In this document: one piece after another, positions 54,775-63,978 of the stretch | How positions within the stretch are numbered: position 1 is the first letter of the stretch | Layout: the number at the start of each line of letters is the position of its first letter | Source of the DNA: Roseobacter sp. HKCCD6576-2 | Lineage (GTDB): Bacteria; Pseudomonadota; Alphaproteobacteria; Rhodobacterales; Rhodobacteraceae | Length of the DNA stretch: 64,000 bases | Reading direction: 5' to 3' | Assembly (NCBI RefSeq): GCF_013179285.1 | Contig: NZ_WVNW01000001.1 | Coordinates: 372,001 to 436,000, forward strand | Translations under genes and position numbers: made by a program | Notes under the pieces: generated by a model | What the model saw: only the letters and a program-made list of their open reading frames with translations | Database searches by the model: none | Told to the model about the DNA's origin: nothing

Positions 54775-56666
54775 AACGTACACTCGGCACGTGCTATTAC
54801 CCTGAACATTGGCCCGAGGAGATCTGGGCCGAGGACGCGGCCCGCATGGCCGATCTTGGCCTGACTTGGGTGCGGATTGGCGAATTTGCCTGGTCACGTT
54901 TGGAACCAACCCCTGGCGAGTTACAGTTTGACTGGCTGGACCGGGCGTTTGAGGTGCTGGGGCAGGCGGGGTTGCGCATCGTTCTGGGCACACCGACGGC
55001 GACACCGCCCCGATGGATGCTCGACAGACACCCGGACATGCTGGCCGTGGATGCAGAGGGCCGCGCGCGCGGCTTCGGATCACGGCGGCATTACTGCTTT
55101 TCGCATGAAGGCTATCGCGCGGAGGCGGTGCGGATCACGACGCTTCTGGCGGAGCGCTATGGGCGGCATCCGGCGCTTGGGGCGTGGCAGACGGATAATG
55201 AGTATGGCTGCCACGATACGGTGATCTCCTATTCCGATGCGGCGCGTCATGCGTTCCGTGATTGGTTGGCGCAGAAATACCAATCGCCCGAGGCGTTGAA
55301 CCGCGCTTGGGGCAATGTGTTCTGGTCGATGGAATATCGGGACTTCGACGAGATCGACCTGCCGAACCTGACGGTGACCGAGCCGAACCCGTCCCACGCG
55401 ATGGATTTCCGGCGGTTCTCCTCGGATCAGGTGGTGCGGTTCAATGGTGCGCAGGTGGCCGCGATCCGGGCGCGGTCTGATGCGCCGATCAGTCATAATT
55501 ACATGGGTCGGACCACAGAGTTCGATCATTTCGCCACCGGCGATCAGATGGAGATCGCGACCTGGGACAGTTATCCACTGGGTTTCTTGGAAGACCGGTT
55601 GGAGGACTCTGCCGAACACAAGCGCCACTATGCGCATCAAGGCGACCCGGATTTCCAGGCGTTTCACCATGACCTTTATCGTAGCGTCGGCCAGGGCCGC
55701 TGGTGGATCATGGAGCAGCAGCCGGGGCCGGTGAATTGGGCGCCGCATAATCCCGCGCCTCTGCCCGGCATGGTCCGGTTCTGGACCTGGGAGGCCTTTG
55801 CCCATGGTGCCGAGGCGGTATGCTATTTCCGGTGGCGGCAGGCTCCCTTTGCGCAGGAACAGATGCATGCCGGGCTTTTGCGCCCCGATAGCGCCGAGGC
55901 GGCTGGCTATGCCGAGGCCGCAGCGGTTGCGGCAGAATTGGCTGATGCCCCAGAGGTCGAAACCGCTCAAGCCCCTGTGGCGCTGATCTTTGACTACCAG
56001 GCCGCGTGGTCTTGGGATGTGCAGCCGCAAGGACGGGGATGCGATTACTTCCGATTGGTGTTTGAGATCTATCGCGGGTTGCGAAAGCTGGGCCTGTCGA
56101 TCGACATCCTGCCGCCGGAGACGCGGGATTTCGAGGGCTATGCAATGATCCTGGCCCCCGGGTTGGAGATGCCGCCGGACGGCCTGATTGCGGCGCTGCG
56201 GGCCTCCGAGGCGCAGGTGCTGCTTGGGCCGCGCTTTGGCACGAAAACCCAAGGCTTTGCGATCCTCGTGCCGTTGCCGCCCGCGATCCCCGATCTGGAT
56301 ATCCAGGTGGCGCGGGTCGAAACGCTGCGCCCGGATATGCCGGTGCCTGTTGATGGCGGTGGAGCGATCACCTTGTGGCGGGAGGACTTGCTGGGCGGTG
56401 CCGAGGTTCTTGACCGCGATGCGAATGGCCGACCGGTTTTGGTGCGGTCGGGCGCGGTGCATTATCTCGGCGGGTGGCCTGACCCGGACTATCTGGCGCG
56501 CGTGTTGACCCGGTTAGCAGAGCGCGCTGATGTGCCGGTCCTCGACTTGCCGCAAGATATCCGCCTGCGCCAATCAGGGACGACGCAGTATGTCTTCAAC
56601 CACGGGCATGAGCCCGTGACATTCGGGGGCGAGATTATCCCGCAAGCGGGTGTGTTGCGCCGCTAG
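54771..56666 (+). CDS. family 42 beta-galactosidase
   Basis: A 631-residue cytoplasmic GH42 enzyme. The family opening is LGTCYYPEHWPEE. The acid/base Glu lies in WQTDNEYGCHD (near residue 144), and the nucleophile in WWIMEQQPGPVNW (near residue 312). A trimer-forming domain (residues about 395-590) and a small C-terminal beta domain follow. It releases galactose from beta-galactosides, complementing the GH4 enzyme. Its stop overlaps that of the convergent oxygenase by 4 bases. Confidence 0.92.
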   Translation: MKRTLGTCYYPEHWPEEIWAEDAARMADLGLTWVRIGEFAWSRLEPTPGELQFDWLDRAFEVLGQAGLRIVLGTPTATPPRWMLDRHPDMLAVDAEGRARGFGSRRHYCFSHEGYRAEAVRITTLLAERYGRHPALGAWQTDNEYGCHDTVISYSDAARHAFRDWLAQKYQSPEALNRAWGNVFWSMEYRDFDEIDLPNLTVTEPNPSHAMDFRRFSSDQVVRFNGAQVAAIRARSDAPISHNYMGRTTEFDHFATGDQMEIATWDSYPLGFLEDRLEDSAEHKRHYAHQGDPDFQAFHHDLYRSVGQGRWWIMEQQPGPVNWAPHNPAPLPGMVRFWTWEAFAHGAEAVCYFRWRQAPFAQEQMHAGLLRPDSAEAAGYAEAAAVAAELADAPEVETAQAPVALIFDYQAAWSWDVQPQGRGCDYFRLVFEIYRGLRKLGLSIDILPPETRDFEGYAMILAPGLEMPPDGLIAALRASEAQVLLGPRFGTKTQGFAILVPLPPAIPDLDIQVARVETLRPDMPVPVDGGGAITLWREDLLGGAEVLDRDANGRPVLVRSGAVHYLGGWPDPDYLARVLTRLAERADVPVLDLPQDIRLRQSGTTQYVFNHGHEPVTFGGEIIPQAGVLRR

Positions 56667-57592
56667 CTCTTGGGCACCGGAGCGTTATAGGTCACATCCA
56701 GACGCGATTGCAGATAGTCGGCTGCCCGAATGGCCGGATATTTCGGGGCTCCGGTGCCCGGCAAGGCCTCGACAATAACATCCGGGTTTGCCTCAACAAA
56801 AAATGCTACCGAGCGGCGTTGGTTTTTGGGGCGCAACACCCGATGCGGGGTCGAGACATAAATGTCGTTGGTCCATCGCATTAGGCAATCGCCGATATTG
56901 ACCACATAGGCGCTGGCAACATGCGGCACATCGATCCAATCTCCGCCGCGCGGTTTGACCTGCAACCCCGGCTCCCCATTCGTCATCAGCAGCGTGATCG
57001 CGCCATAATCGGTGTGGGCCCCAGCACCGATCTCGTTTTTGGCATCTCTGCCTGGCGGGTAATGCAACACGCGCAGCGCGGCCAGCGGGTCGATAAAGGC
57101 CGAGTCAAAATGGTGTTCGGGCAGTCCGAGATCGAGCGCGATGGCGCGATGCAGTTTGACCCCAAGCGCCAGCGCGGCATCGTAGTAGCGGAGCATTGTT
57201 TTGCGAAAGCCGGGCAGATCGGGCCATTGATTGACCCCACGAAAGGGATCACCCGCCAGCACTCTGGGATCATCGGCAGGAAGGTCGAGCCCCATATTAA
57301 AGCTCTCCTTGCGATCCGCCATGCCGCTTGCCTCATCGAGCGACTCCAACCCGTCATAGGCCCAGCCCCGATAGTGCGGCGTCTTGAGGATTGAGATGCT
57401 CTCCTTCTCCGCAGGCGGCAAGGCGAAGAACTGATCCGCTTTGTCAAAGACCTCTCTTTGTAGGGCGAGATCGACCCCATGCCCTTTGAGCAGGAAGAAA
57501 CCGGTCTGTCGGGCTGCGATGCCCAGATCAGCGACGAAACCATTGCGGTCTTGGCCGGAAGCAAACCGCTGCCAGTCGAGTATCGGGATCAT
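56663..57592 (-). CDS. isopenicillin N synthase-like 2-oxoglutarate/Fe(II) oxygenase
   Basis: A 309-residue dioxygenase. The N-terminal domain has TGFFLLKGHGVD (near residue 30), and the iron site is HTDYGAITLL (near residue 188) with a distal His and the 2-oxoglutarate-binding Arg in STPHRVLRP (near residue 250). AGAGGTG precedes the ATG at 57592. It converges on the GH42 gene and has no evident link to galactose use. The substrate is unknown; the family includes enzymes of ethylene, flavonoid and antibiotic chemistry. Confidence 0.82.
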   Translation of the reverse strand: MIPILDWQRFASGQDRNGFVADLGIAARQTGFFLLKGHGVDLALQREVFDKADQFFALPPAEKESISILKTPHYRGWAYDGLESLDEASGMADRKESFNMGLDLPADDPRVLAGDPFRGVNQWPDLPGFRKTMLRYYDAALALGVKLHRAIALDLGLPEHHFDSAFIDPLAALRVLHYPPGRDAKNEIGAGAHTDYGAITLLMTNGEPGLQVKPRGGDWIDVPHVASAYVVNIGDCLMRWTNDIYVSTPHRVLRPKNQRRSVAFFVEANPDVIVEALPGTGAPKYPAIRAADYLQSRLDVTYNAPVPKS

Positions 57593-57891
57593 ATTGGCAC
57601 CTCTGATAAGGGGAGCGCGCACCGTTCTGGCCGGTGAGCCGTGCCGTCTTCGTGCGGGCATTCTGTAGGCGTATTGGACACGCGCATCTTGAAAAGGTCT
57701 CTGGTGTTTCGCCGATTTGGGTGGATGGAGTTTCAGATCCGCGATCTTTGGTCGGCGTTCAAGCTATCGTATCCTGCCTGCTGCGCAACCTGGTGACACG
57801 CCTCCTTGAAGCACCGCTGCTTCGGATGCCATTGCCCCGCGATTTTGAGGTTGACGGAGGCGCGTTGCTGTCTTAGCACCGCGCACGGTCC

Positions 57892-57968
57892 GGCGGAGTA
57901 GCTCAGTTGGTTAGAGCAGCGGAATCATAATCCGCGTGTCGGGGGTTCAAGTCCCTCCTCCGCTACCA
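57892..57968 (+). tRNA. elongator tRNA-Met (CAU)
   Basis: A 77-base cloverleaf including an encoded CCA. The acceptor stem GGCGGAG pairs with CTCCGCT, and the anticodon stem GCGGA/TCCGC has loop ATCATAA (anticodon CAT). The T-loop is GGTTCAAGTCC. It is not the initiator, which has three GC pairs in the anticodon stem. Ile2 is less likely because its loop usually reads CTCATAA. Confidence 0.93.
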
Positions 57969-58243
57969 AACCTCCTTGATGTCTTTGGATTATTTATCCG
58001 AATTTGGTTTGTGGTGACCAGAATAGAAGCGCTCAGTTCGAGTAAAGTGATTCAATTCCATCAATGACTTAGGCTTCAGAACACACAGCCAATATATGAC
58101 TATTGCCACCAAAGCGATGCCCGAAGGTCTTCCTCTCGGCCATCGCTCTCACAGCCAATGTTCTGTTCTGGTTGTAAGTCAATCGGTTGAGAGCCGGGAT
58201 ATCGCTAAGTAGCCCTACAAACCGATATAAATCTCGTAAAATT
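57969..58243. other. AT-richer region after the tRNA without a convincing gene
   Basis: The composition is visibly less GC-rich than elsewhere. A 65-codon minus-strand frame (58069-58266) starts inside a terminator loop and has no ribosome site, and its translation resembles nothing I know. No attachment-site repeat of the tRNA end is seen within the window. Confidence 0.5.
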
Positions 58244-58280
58244 GGTGTCGGGAGGCGAAAAACCACCGCCTCCCGACACC
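58244..58280 (-). terminator. terminator of the yjbH-yjbF-gfcA-like genes
   Basis: GGTGTCGGGAGGCG and CGCCTCCCGACACC form a perfect 14-bp stem with a 9-base loop, then AATTTTA on the minus strand. It lies 63 bases after the last gene of the minus-strand group. Confidence 0.85.
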
Positions 58281-58343
58281 ATTATGTGCCATTCGTCTCG
58301 ATGAGCCGAAACATTACAACTCAGTTGCTGCTGGTTGAATATG

Positions 58344-58655
58344 TCAATTCACTACTACTGTTCCGGATGTACCGGACGTATCATCATCTCCTGCGGCAAC
58401 GACAACCGCCAGCAAGAGCAAGCCACCGATGATTGCGCCGGCGGTTGCCCCTCCGGTTGCTCCCGCAAGGACTTCGCTGCCTGGAGTGCCGGCCGGCAAC
58501 TCTTCGACAAGGCAAACAGCTTGACCTGCGGCATTCTGACCAACTGTTCCACCAAGTTCGGTAACGCAAGCGTCGGCTGTAACCTGGGCCATTGCAGGTA
58601 CGGTCGACATGAGCGCAAGGGACGCAGCTGCAAGGAGATTGATACTGTGTTTCAC
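58344..58655 (-). CDS. small exported protein, GfcA/YjbE-like
   Basis: A 103-residue protein from a GTG start. The signal peptide is about 24 residues (ending PAMAQ). The middle contains two Cys, and a Gly/Ala-rich hydrophobic stretch (GATAGAIIGGLLLLAVVVAAG) is followed by an Asp/Thr/Ser tail. This layout is like GfcA and YjbE, small surface-polysaccharide proteins with a Thr-rich end. It is the last of the minus-strand genes here, after YjbF- and YjbH-like genes, which supports the call. Sequence identity by eye is low. Confidence 0.6.
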   Translation of the reverse strand: MKHSINLLAAASLALMSTVPAMAQVTADACVTELGGTVGQNAAGQAVCLVEELPAGTPGSEVLAGATGGATAGAIIGGLLLLAVVVAAGDDDTSGTSGTVVVN

Positions 58656-58751
58656 GGCACCACCATTTGTTTGGGAATAGAGATTATTTTGTATCACGAC
58701 CACAAGATCACATCAATGGCGCAACCAGTCTTTCTCTGGTCTTGGTAAAGT

Positions 58752-59420
58752 CTATCGAAACAGCCGTTCGATCTGGAAATACCCGAGCGATGGGCTCACA
58801 TATTGAATAGATCGCCAAATAAACCCGTCGGACCCTATCCAATAGCTATTGCGAATCTCTTCATCGCTTGACCGACACTCCTCGATAACCGCCGTCGTCG
58901 AAATGTCCCGGTCAAAGATCGTGATGACCTCGGGCCCGGTATCCGAGAAACTACAGACCATTGACCGAGTGTAGTCGTCATCCTCGCCATCGAGAAACCG
59001 CATGACCCGCACTGCGATGGCTCCCTCGCCTATTCGTAATGCTTCAACGACGTCTTCAACATCGGAGCTGATGAGATCGTCGCCATAGCCACGGGTCGCC
59101 GTTAGGATCCCGTCATCCAGAAGGACAACTCCAGCCTGATCAAGACCGGCCCAGGAAGAATAGCGCCCAGCTCGACCGGTGGAGATCATCGTGCCTGAGC
59201 CAGACAGTTGCAGTGTATCAACAAGGATAACGGGGGTCGCCGCGCGATCGATGATCTCACGGTTCAGAACGACGCGCGGATCTTGGGGGGTAGCGTTGCC
59301 GCCGACAGCGCCTGCCAGCAATCCGCGTGCAATTTGCAAGGGCTGTTGATTGTTGTCTGTGCCGCAGGCCGCAAGAAGGCCAAAGGACAGGACCAAGACG
59401 AGTTTCGACAGGAGCTTCAT
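58752..59420 (-). CDS. yjbF: YjbF/GfcB-family lipoprotein
   Basis: A 222-residue protein with a lipoprotein signal ending in LLAAC (lipobox, Cys near residue 20). The domain contains ATRGYGDDLISSDV, the conserved YjbF motif region, and late WIGSDGFIWRSIQYVSPSLG. It probably sits on the inner face of the outer membrane and takes part in exopolysaccharide output. The ATG at 59420 overlaps the yjbH stop by 4 bp. Confidence 0.85.
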   Translation of the reverse strand: MKLLSKLVLVLSFGLLAACGTDNNQQPLQIARGLLAGAVGGNATPQDPRVVLNREIIDRAATPVILVDTLQLSGSGTMISTGRAGRYSSWAGLDQAGVVLLDDGILTATRGYGDDLISSDVEDVVEALRIGEGAIAVRVMRFLDGEDDDYTRSMVCSFSDTGPEVITIFDRDISTTAVIEECRSSDEEIRNSYWIGSDGFIWRSIQYVSPSLGYFQIERLFR

Positions 59421-61576
59421 CGCCAGAACCGTCCCCACTGATCATTAAGGCTGGGCGCATGGTAATCGCGGACCACGTCATGCAAGCGGTTACGCACACT
59501 CAGGCGTGCGCCGCCATCCCGCAAGACCGGTCGGATGGTAAAGGCTTGCTCGGTACGGGTCGACTGGCCAGTGAACCACGACAACGGAACAGTCAGGCGG
59601 ATGCCTTTGTCGAAAGACCCCTCGCCGAATTCTTCGGAACTCACATCCGTTAGCGTGGCGAAGGCACCAATGCGCCAGCCATTATCGAAGGTCCGGTCCA
59701 CGCTCAGCGTCGCCCCCCAATCGCCTGCGAGGTAGCGACCGACATCAATCTGTATGTCATAGTCATCTGCCAGCGAGAAATAGGCTGAGGCATGGCCTGT
59801 GGTGACGGAATAGTCTTGAAAGCCGAAGCGTTGGTCGAAGTCGCGCTGCTGAACATGGTTCACCTCGATCCCGAGGCCAAACTGGCTGTTGACGGGCATC
59901 CAGAGCAGTTCAGCGGAGAGGCCGCCATACATCTCTTCGAGATAGCCGAAGGTGACACGAGAATAGAAGTCGGGTGCGGGACGGCCAAAGTGTTCGAGGG
60001 TCAGGTGCCGGATCGCAACATCGGCCTCTCGGTCATAGAGATTTGAGTCTGACCTAACGCGCGGCAAGACGGAGTTCGAGGCTCGTGTCGATTCGTCCAG
60101 TGTTCCGAACGCTGCCCCACGGAGCGCGCCGGATAGGGTGAGACCGGGCCGGATGTCGTAACTGGCGCCCAGTTCCACGCCGACATTGTAGCGAAGTGGG
60201 TCATCGGGGTCGAAAAGCGAGGTTTCGATATAGGGGCCAAGTGACCAGTCAAGCCGTGGATAGGCGACTGTGTTGGTTTGCATGCCCGCGTCGCTAAGCC
60301 CTGCCGCGTCGGTTATCGTTGCCCGACCGTATGAGAGAAAGGTTCCGTCTGGGTGGTATTGTAGCTCTTCGAGATCGGACCTGTTCAAGATGGTCAGAGA
60401 GAGAGGGATGCCTTCGGCCAAGAACACAATCTCGAAGGTCTCGACAGAGGGGGGAAGCGTCGCGCTCATCGCGCGTGCGATTCGGCCGAGCGCCTGTGCC
60501 TCAGCGTCATAGCGTTCGTTCACAACCGAGATGCGTGCGGTGCTGGCGTTCACAGACAGGCTCTCGACAGCGATGCCCTCATTGACGAGCGCCCGCGAAA
60601 GGGTTGTGCGCAGCGTCGCCGCCGCATTGACGTCGGAGGCCCAAGCCGTCGCGTAAGGGAGCGTCGTCGGATCCCGCACTTCAACGGGTCTGGCCATTGG
60701 GTCGCGCCCACCGATGACTGGCGGGCGGACCGGGTTTAACGCAAAGGTCAGCGATAGGCCGAGCTCTGCGCCATGCATGTACCGTGCGCCCAAAACTGCA
60801 CCGTTATCGAAACGATAGGTCAGGCCAAGATTGACGGGACTTTCCTCGGTGAAAACTCCGTCGGCCTGCTCGGCGCTATAGGTGTCAGAGGAGTACTCTA
60901 ACTGAAAAGCCAGCCGGTCATTAACCTGCCATTCGATGCCGCCAAACACGGCCGCATCCCCCCTGAACCATTGCCCGGTGTTGAACGTTCCGCCAAGGCC
61001 ATCGAACCCGGGGCGGGTATCAAACCGATCGTCAATCGATCCGAGCGGGTTTGAAAATCCATTTCGGGTTCCAAGCCGCCCCCACCCCAGACCGAGCGTG
61101 ACCGCGACTTGATCCTCAGGGCCAAAATGCCGACTGGCCACGAGATATTCCGAACCATAGACGCCTGTCCCGCCAAAATCCCGCAGACCAACGGCGACAG
61201 CAGGCCAGATGCCATCTTCCTCCAACAGGCTGAAATGCAGGTCAAAACTGCGGTCATAGAAGACAAAGTCGGATGCCGGCGTGGTTGTCCCGGGCGAGAA
61301 TCCGCGCAGACCAGAGTAGCGGAAGCTGCCCGTCAGACGCGGCGTAATCTGGAAGCTGAGCGTGCCACGAGTCTGGCCGGCGAATGTCGAGACCGTCCCC
61401 GCAAGGTCGCCATCGGGCATGCGGAATGCACTGGGTATGTCGAGCAACCCAGGCAAGCCATAGCTGTTCAGTGTCGTCCGAGCCGGCGCTTCCTGTGCCA
61501 AGGCGGCCGATCCAAGCGGGTTCCCGCCGAGCAGGCCCACCAGACAGGCCAGGATCATACCCGGCACCTTGTTCAT
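59417..61576 (-). CDS. yjbH: YjbH-family outer-membrane exopolysaccharide protein
   Basis: About 719 residues. The signal peptide is residues 1-28 (ending ALAQ). The mature part begins with the typical TTLNSYGLPGLLDIPSAFRMPDGDL and continues as many amphipathic strands with aromatic girdles, the pattern of a large outer-membrane barrel (YjbH/GfcD). It probably forms part of the polysaccharide exit route. No YjbG/GfcC partner is found here. It is the first of the minus-strand genes and diverges from the tyrosine autokinase. Confidence 0.87.
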   Translation of the reverse strand: MNKVPGMILACLVGLLGGNPLGSAALAQEAPARTTLNSYGLPGLLDIPSAFRMPDGDLAGTVSTFAGQTRGTLSFQITPRLTGSFRYSGLRGFSPGTTTPASDFVFYDRSFDLHFSLLEEDGIWPAVAVGLRDFGGTGVYGSEYLVASRHFGPEDQVAVTLGLGWGRLGTRNGFSNPLGSIDDRFDTRPGFDGLGGTFNTGQWFRGDAAVFGGIEWQVNDRLAFQLEYSSDTYSAEQADGVFTEESPVNLGLTYRFDNGAVLGARYMHGAELGLSLTFALNPVRPPVIGGRDPMARPVEVRDPTTLPYATAWASDVNAAATLRTTLSRALVNEGIAVESLSVNASTARISVVNERYDAEAQALGRIARAMSATLPPSVETFEIVFLAEGIPLSLTILNRSDLEELQYHPDGTFLSYGRATITDAAGLSDAGMQTNTVAYPRLDWSLGPYIETSLFDPDDPLRYNVGVELGASYDIRPGLTLSGALRGAAFGTLDESTRASNSVLPRVRSDSNLYDREADVAIRHLTLEHFGRPAPDFYSRVTFGYLEEMYGGLSAELLWMPVNSQFGLGIEVNHVQQRDFDQRFGFQDYSVTTGHASAYFSLADDYDIQIDVGRYLAGDWGATLSVDRTFDNGWRIGAFATLTDVSSEEFGEGSFDKGIRLTVPLSWFTGQSTRTEQAFTIRPVLRDGGARLSVRNRLHDVVRDYHAPSLNDQWGRFWR

Positions 61577-61762
61577 TCGGGGGAACTGCACGGTGATGTC
61601 TAATCCACTCGCCGAGTCAGAGAGGGCGTGCCGCCGCTGCCAAAAACGCAATGTGGCGGCAGTGCATTCTCATAGGTGTTTGTTACGGTGCCACCACATC
61701 ACATCACAGAGCGAGCGGCAACCGCCTTCCGAATAGCCAGCAGAAAGACGTAAATAAAACGT

Positions 61763-61800
61763 TAACCAGCATCGCAATTAGAAAATAACCAGCACTGCAA
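61763..61800. repeat. two 15-bp direct repeats in the polysaccharide promoter region
   Basis: TAACCAGCATCGCAA (61763-61777) and TAACCAGCACTGCAA (61786-61800) match at 13 of 15 bases. They are 23 bp apart, about two helical turns, so a regulator could bind both on one face. They lie between yjbH and the autokinase gene. The first contains TTAACC, which recalls half of a CtrA site. Confidence 0.55.
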
Positions 61801-61869
61801 ATGCCGCCTTTTTCCCGCCGATCGTATTCGCTAGTTAGGGGTACTTCTTTCCAGGATGTATCGGTAGTT

Positions 61870-63978
61870 ATGAATCAGCAGTTTGTCCCGGCGCCTGACG
61901 CCGAGCCCGACGACGAGATAGACCTCTTGGCTTTGCTAGGAACGCTATGGCGCGGCAAATGGATTGTGCTGATGGCCGCGGTTCTCAGCATGGTGCTTGG
62001 CGGCGTGTATGCGTTCAGATTGGCCGTGCCGCTCTATCCGGCGACTGTCACGGTCGCGCTGAATGCTCAGCAGCAACAGGTCATAACAGATATTGAGAGT
62101 ATTCTCGGTGGCGGAGCTTGGGACAACGTCGCGATTAATACAGAGCTTGAGGTGCTCCGATCGCGCGAGCTGGTTGGACAATTGGTCGACCGGCTGGATT
62201 TGACATCGGACCCAGAGTTCAACGCGGCCTTACGAGTTCGGTCGAGGTTCGATAACTTGCGTGCTGCAGTGTTGGCTCCGCTTCAGGGCGGACCCGCCGA
62301 GGAGGTGACATCGTCGGTCAGGGATGAAGTCATCGACACGCTGCTGCAGCAGATCTCTGCAAGCAGTGTGCGCTCGTCGCTCGCGCTGACGATCTCGGTA
62401 ACTACGACAGAACCGGCGAAATCAGTGCGCATCGCCAACGCCTTGGCCGAGATTTACATCGAGAACCAGATATTGGTGAAGCTCGAGGCCCTTACGCGTG
62501 CGACCGCGTTCTTGTCCACCCGAACGGTGGAACTTCGCGAGAACTTGGAAGATGTGGAGGGGCAACTGGCGGCTTTTTCCGAGCAGGCAGAGATGATCAG
62601 CCCGGAGGTCCTGGTGGCGCAAGGTATCCAGTTGCGTGAATTACGGACGCGCATAAGAGAGCAAGAGGTCCGCGCGACCGATATGCGGGCCCGCCTAGAG
62701 ACATTGCAAATGTTGCAGTCTCAACAGGATGTGGAAGGCTTCATTCTCGCGGCTGATGAGTTTCGCCTCACGCGGTCCCTGACTCAATTTCGCAATGGCC
62801 GTATCTCCGAGGCCGAACTCAATGCACAGTTGGATGATTATCTTGACCAGCTAGCCTCTGACGCTGTGCGCAACGAACAGCAGGTCGCGGCGCTGGAGAA
62901 CGCAGAGCAAGAGCTATCGGCACGAATCCAGCGGCAGTCCGAAGAGCTGATCGCGCTTCAGCAATTGGAGCGTGAGGCTGAGGCCGCTCGGCTGCTTTAT
63001 GAAAACTTCTTCACGCGTCTGCAGGAAACCAACGTGCAGCAAGGATTGGAAGTGGCCGACAGTCGGATCATTTCCGAAGCTGTTCCGCGACCGGCCTCAA
63101 GCCCCAACAAACCTTTTGTTGTTGTGCTGTCAGTCGTCCTTGGCGCTTTGCTGGGAAGCGGCTTGGTCTTGCTACGGGAGATGCGTTTTGCCGGATTCCG
63201 GACATCCGATGATTTGCGTCTGCAGACCCAAAAGACGGTTTTGGCCTCGGTACCGGTCATCCCTGCCAAGGATCGCCAAGCAACCTTGCGCTACCTATCG
63301 GACAAACCCAACTCGATCGTTGCCGAAGCGATCCGCAATCTACGCACATCGGTGTTGATGTCGAACGTCGACAAGCCGCCGCGTGTCATCATGATCACCT
63401 CTTCTGTTCCAGGGGAGGGCAAGACGACGCTGGCCCTGGCACTTAGCCGGATCATGACGGGTATGGGCAAAAAGGTGTTGCTTATTGAGGCGGATATTCG
63501 TCGTCGAACCTTCAAGGAGTATTTTGACACGGATGCGAGCGTGGCGCTGCTTGATCTTTTGCTTGGTACCGTAAAAGCCGAGGATGTCGATCCGTTTGTC
63601 CCAGAAGTCGGTTTCGATGTTCTGACCGGGAGTAAATCTGATGTGAATGCCACTGATCTGTTCACCTCAGAGAAATTCGCGTCTTTGATGAAAGGCCTCC
63701 GAACCACGTACGACTACATCATCATCGACACGCCGCCGGTTCTGGCAGTTCCCGATGCACGGGTGATCGGCGCCCATGCCGATGCAATTATCTACGGCGT
63801 GGCTTGGGACAGGACAACGAAAACGCAGGTGCGCCAAGGGCTGGACATGCTGGACAGTGTGGGGCTGACCATCACCGGCTTGGTGTTGTCGCAGGTCGAT
63901 CAACGTAAGATGAAAACCTACGGCTACGGTGGTCAATATGGCTACGATACCAACGGATCAAAATACTACGACCAATAG
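61870..63978 (+). CDS. Wzc/ExoP-type polysaccharide co-polymerase and tyrosine autokinase
   Basis: About 702 residues. The Wzz domain lies between two membrane helices (residues about 29-50 and 416-435), with long coiled coils (about 190-390). The proline-rich P-R-P-A-S-S-P-N-K-P motif precedes the second helix. The kinase half has Walker A SVPGEGKTT (near 512), Walker A' LIEADIRR (near 537), Walker B IIIDTPPV (near 616) and a C-terminal cluster of six Tyr for autophosphorylation. It sets chain length in exopolysaccharide export. The ATG at 61870 is preferred to 61801, which abuts the direct repeats. Confidence 0.9.
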   Translation: MNQQFVPAPDAEPDDEIDLLALLGTLWRGKWIVLMAAVLSMVLGGVYAFRLAVPLYPATVTVALNAQQQQVITDIESILGGGAWDNVAINTELEVLRSRELVGQLVDRLDLTSDPEFNAALRVRSRFDNLRAAVLAPLQGGPAEEVTSSVRDEVIDTLLQQISASSVRSSLALTISVTTTEPAKSVRIANALAEIYIENQILVKLEALTRATAFLSTRTVELRENLEDVEGQLAAFSEQAEMISPEVLVAQGIQLRELRTRIREQEVRATDMRARLETLQMLQSQQDVEGFILAADEFRLTRSLTQFRNGRISEAELNAQLDDYLDQLASDAVRNEQQVAALENAEQELSARIQRQSEELIALQQLEREAEAARLLYENFFTRLQETNVQQGLEVADSRIISEAVPRPASSPNKPFVVVLSVVLGALLGSGLVLLREMRFAGFRTSDDLRLQTQKTVLASVPVIPAKDRQATLRYLSDKPNSIVAEAIRNLRTSVLMSNVDKPPRVIMITSSVPGEGKTTLALALSRIMTGMGKKVLLIEADIRRRTFKEYFDTDASVALLDLLLGTVKAEDVDPFVPEVGFDVLTGSKSDVNATDLFTSEKFASLMKGLRTTYDYIIIDTPPVLAVPDARVIGAHADAIIYGVAWDRTTKTQVRQGLDMLDSVGLTITGLVLSQVDQRKMKTYGYGGQYGYDTNGSKYYDQ

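Noticed and set aside
55080-56462. 460-codon minus-strand frame
   Set aside because: It is the antisense shadow of the GH42 beta-galactosidase; its composition is His/Arg-rich without motifs.
58069-58266. 65-codon minus-strand frame after the tRNA
   Set aside because: It begins with GTG inside the loop of a strong terminator, lacks a ribosome site and resembles no family I know.
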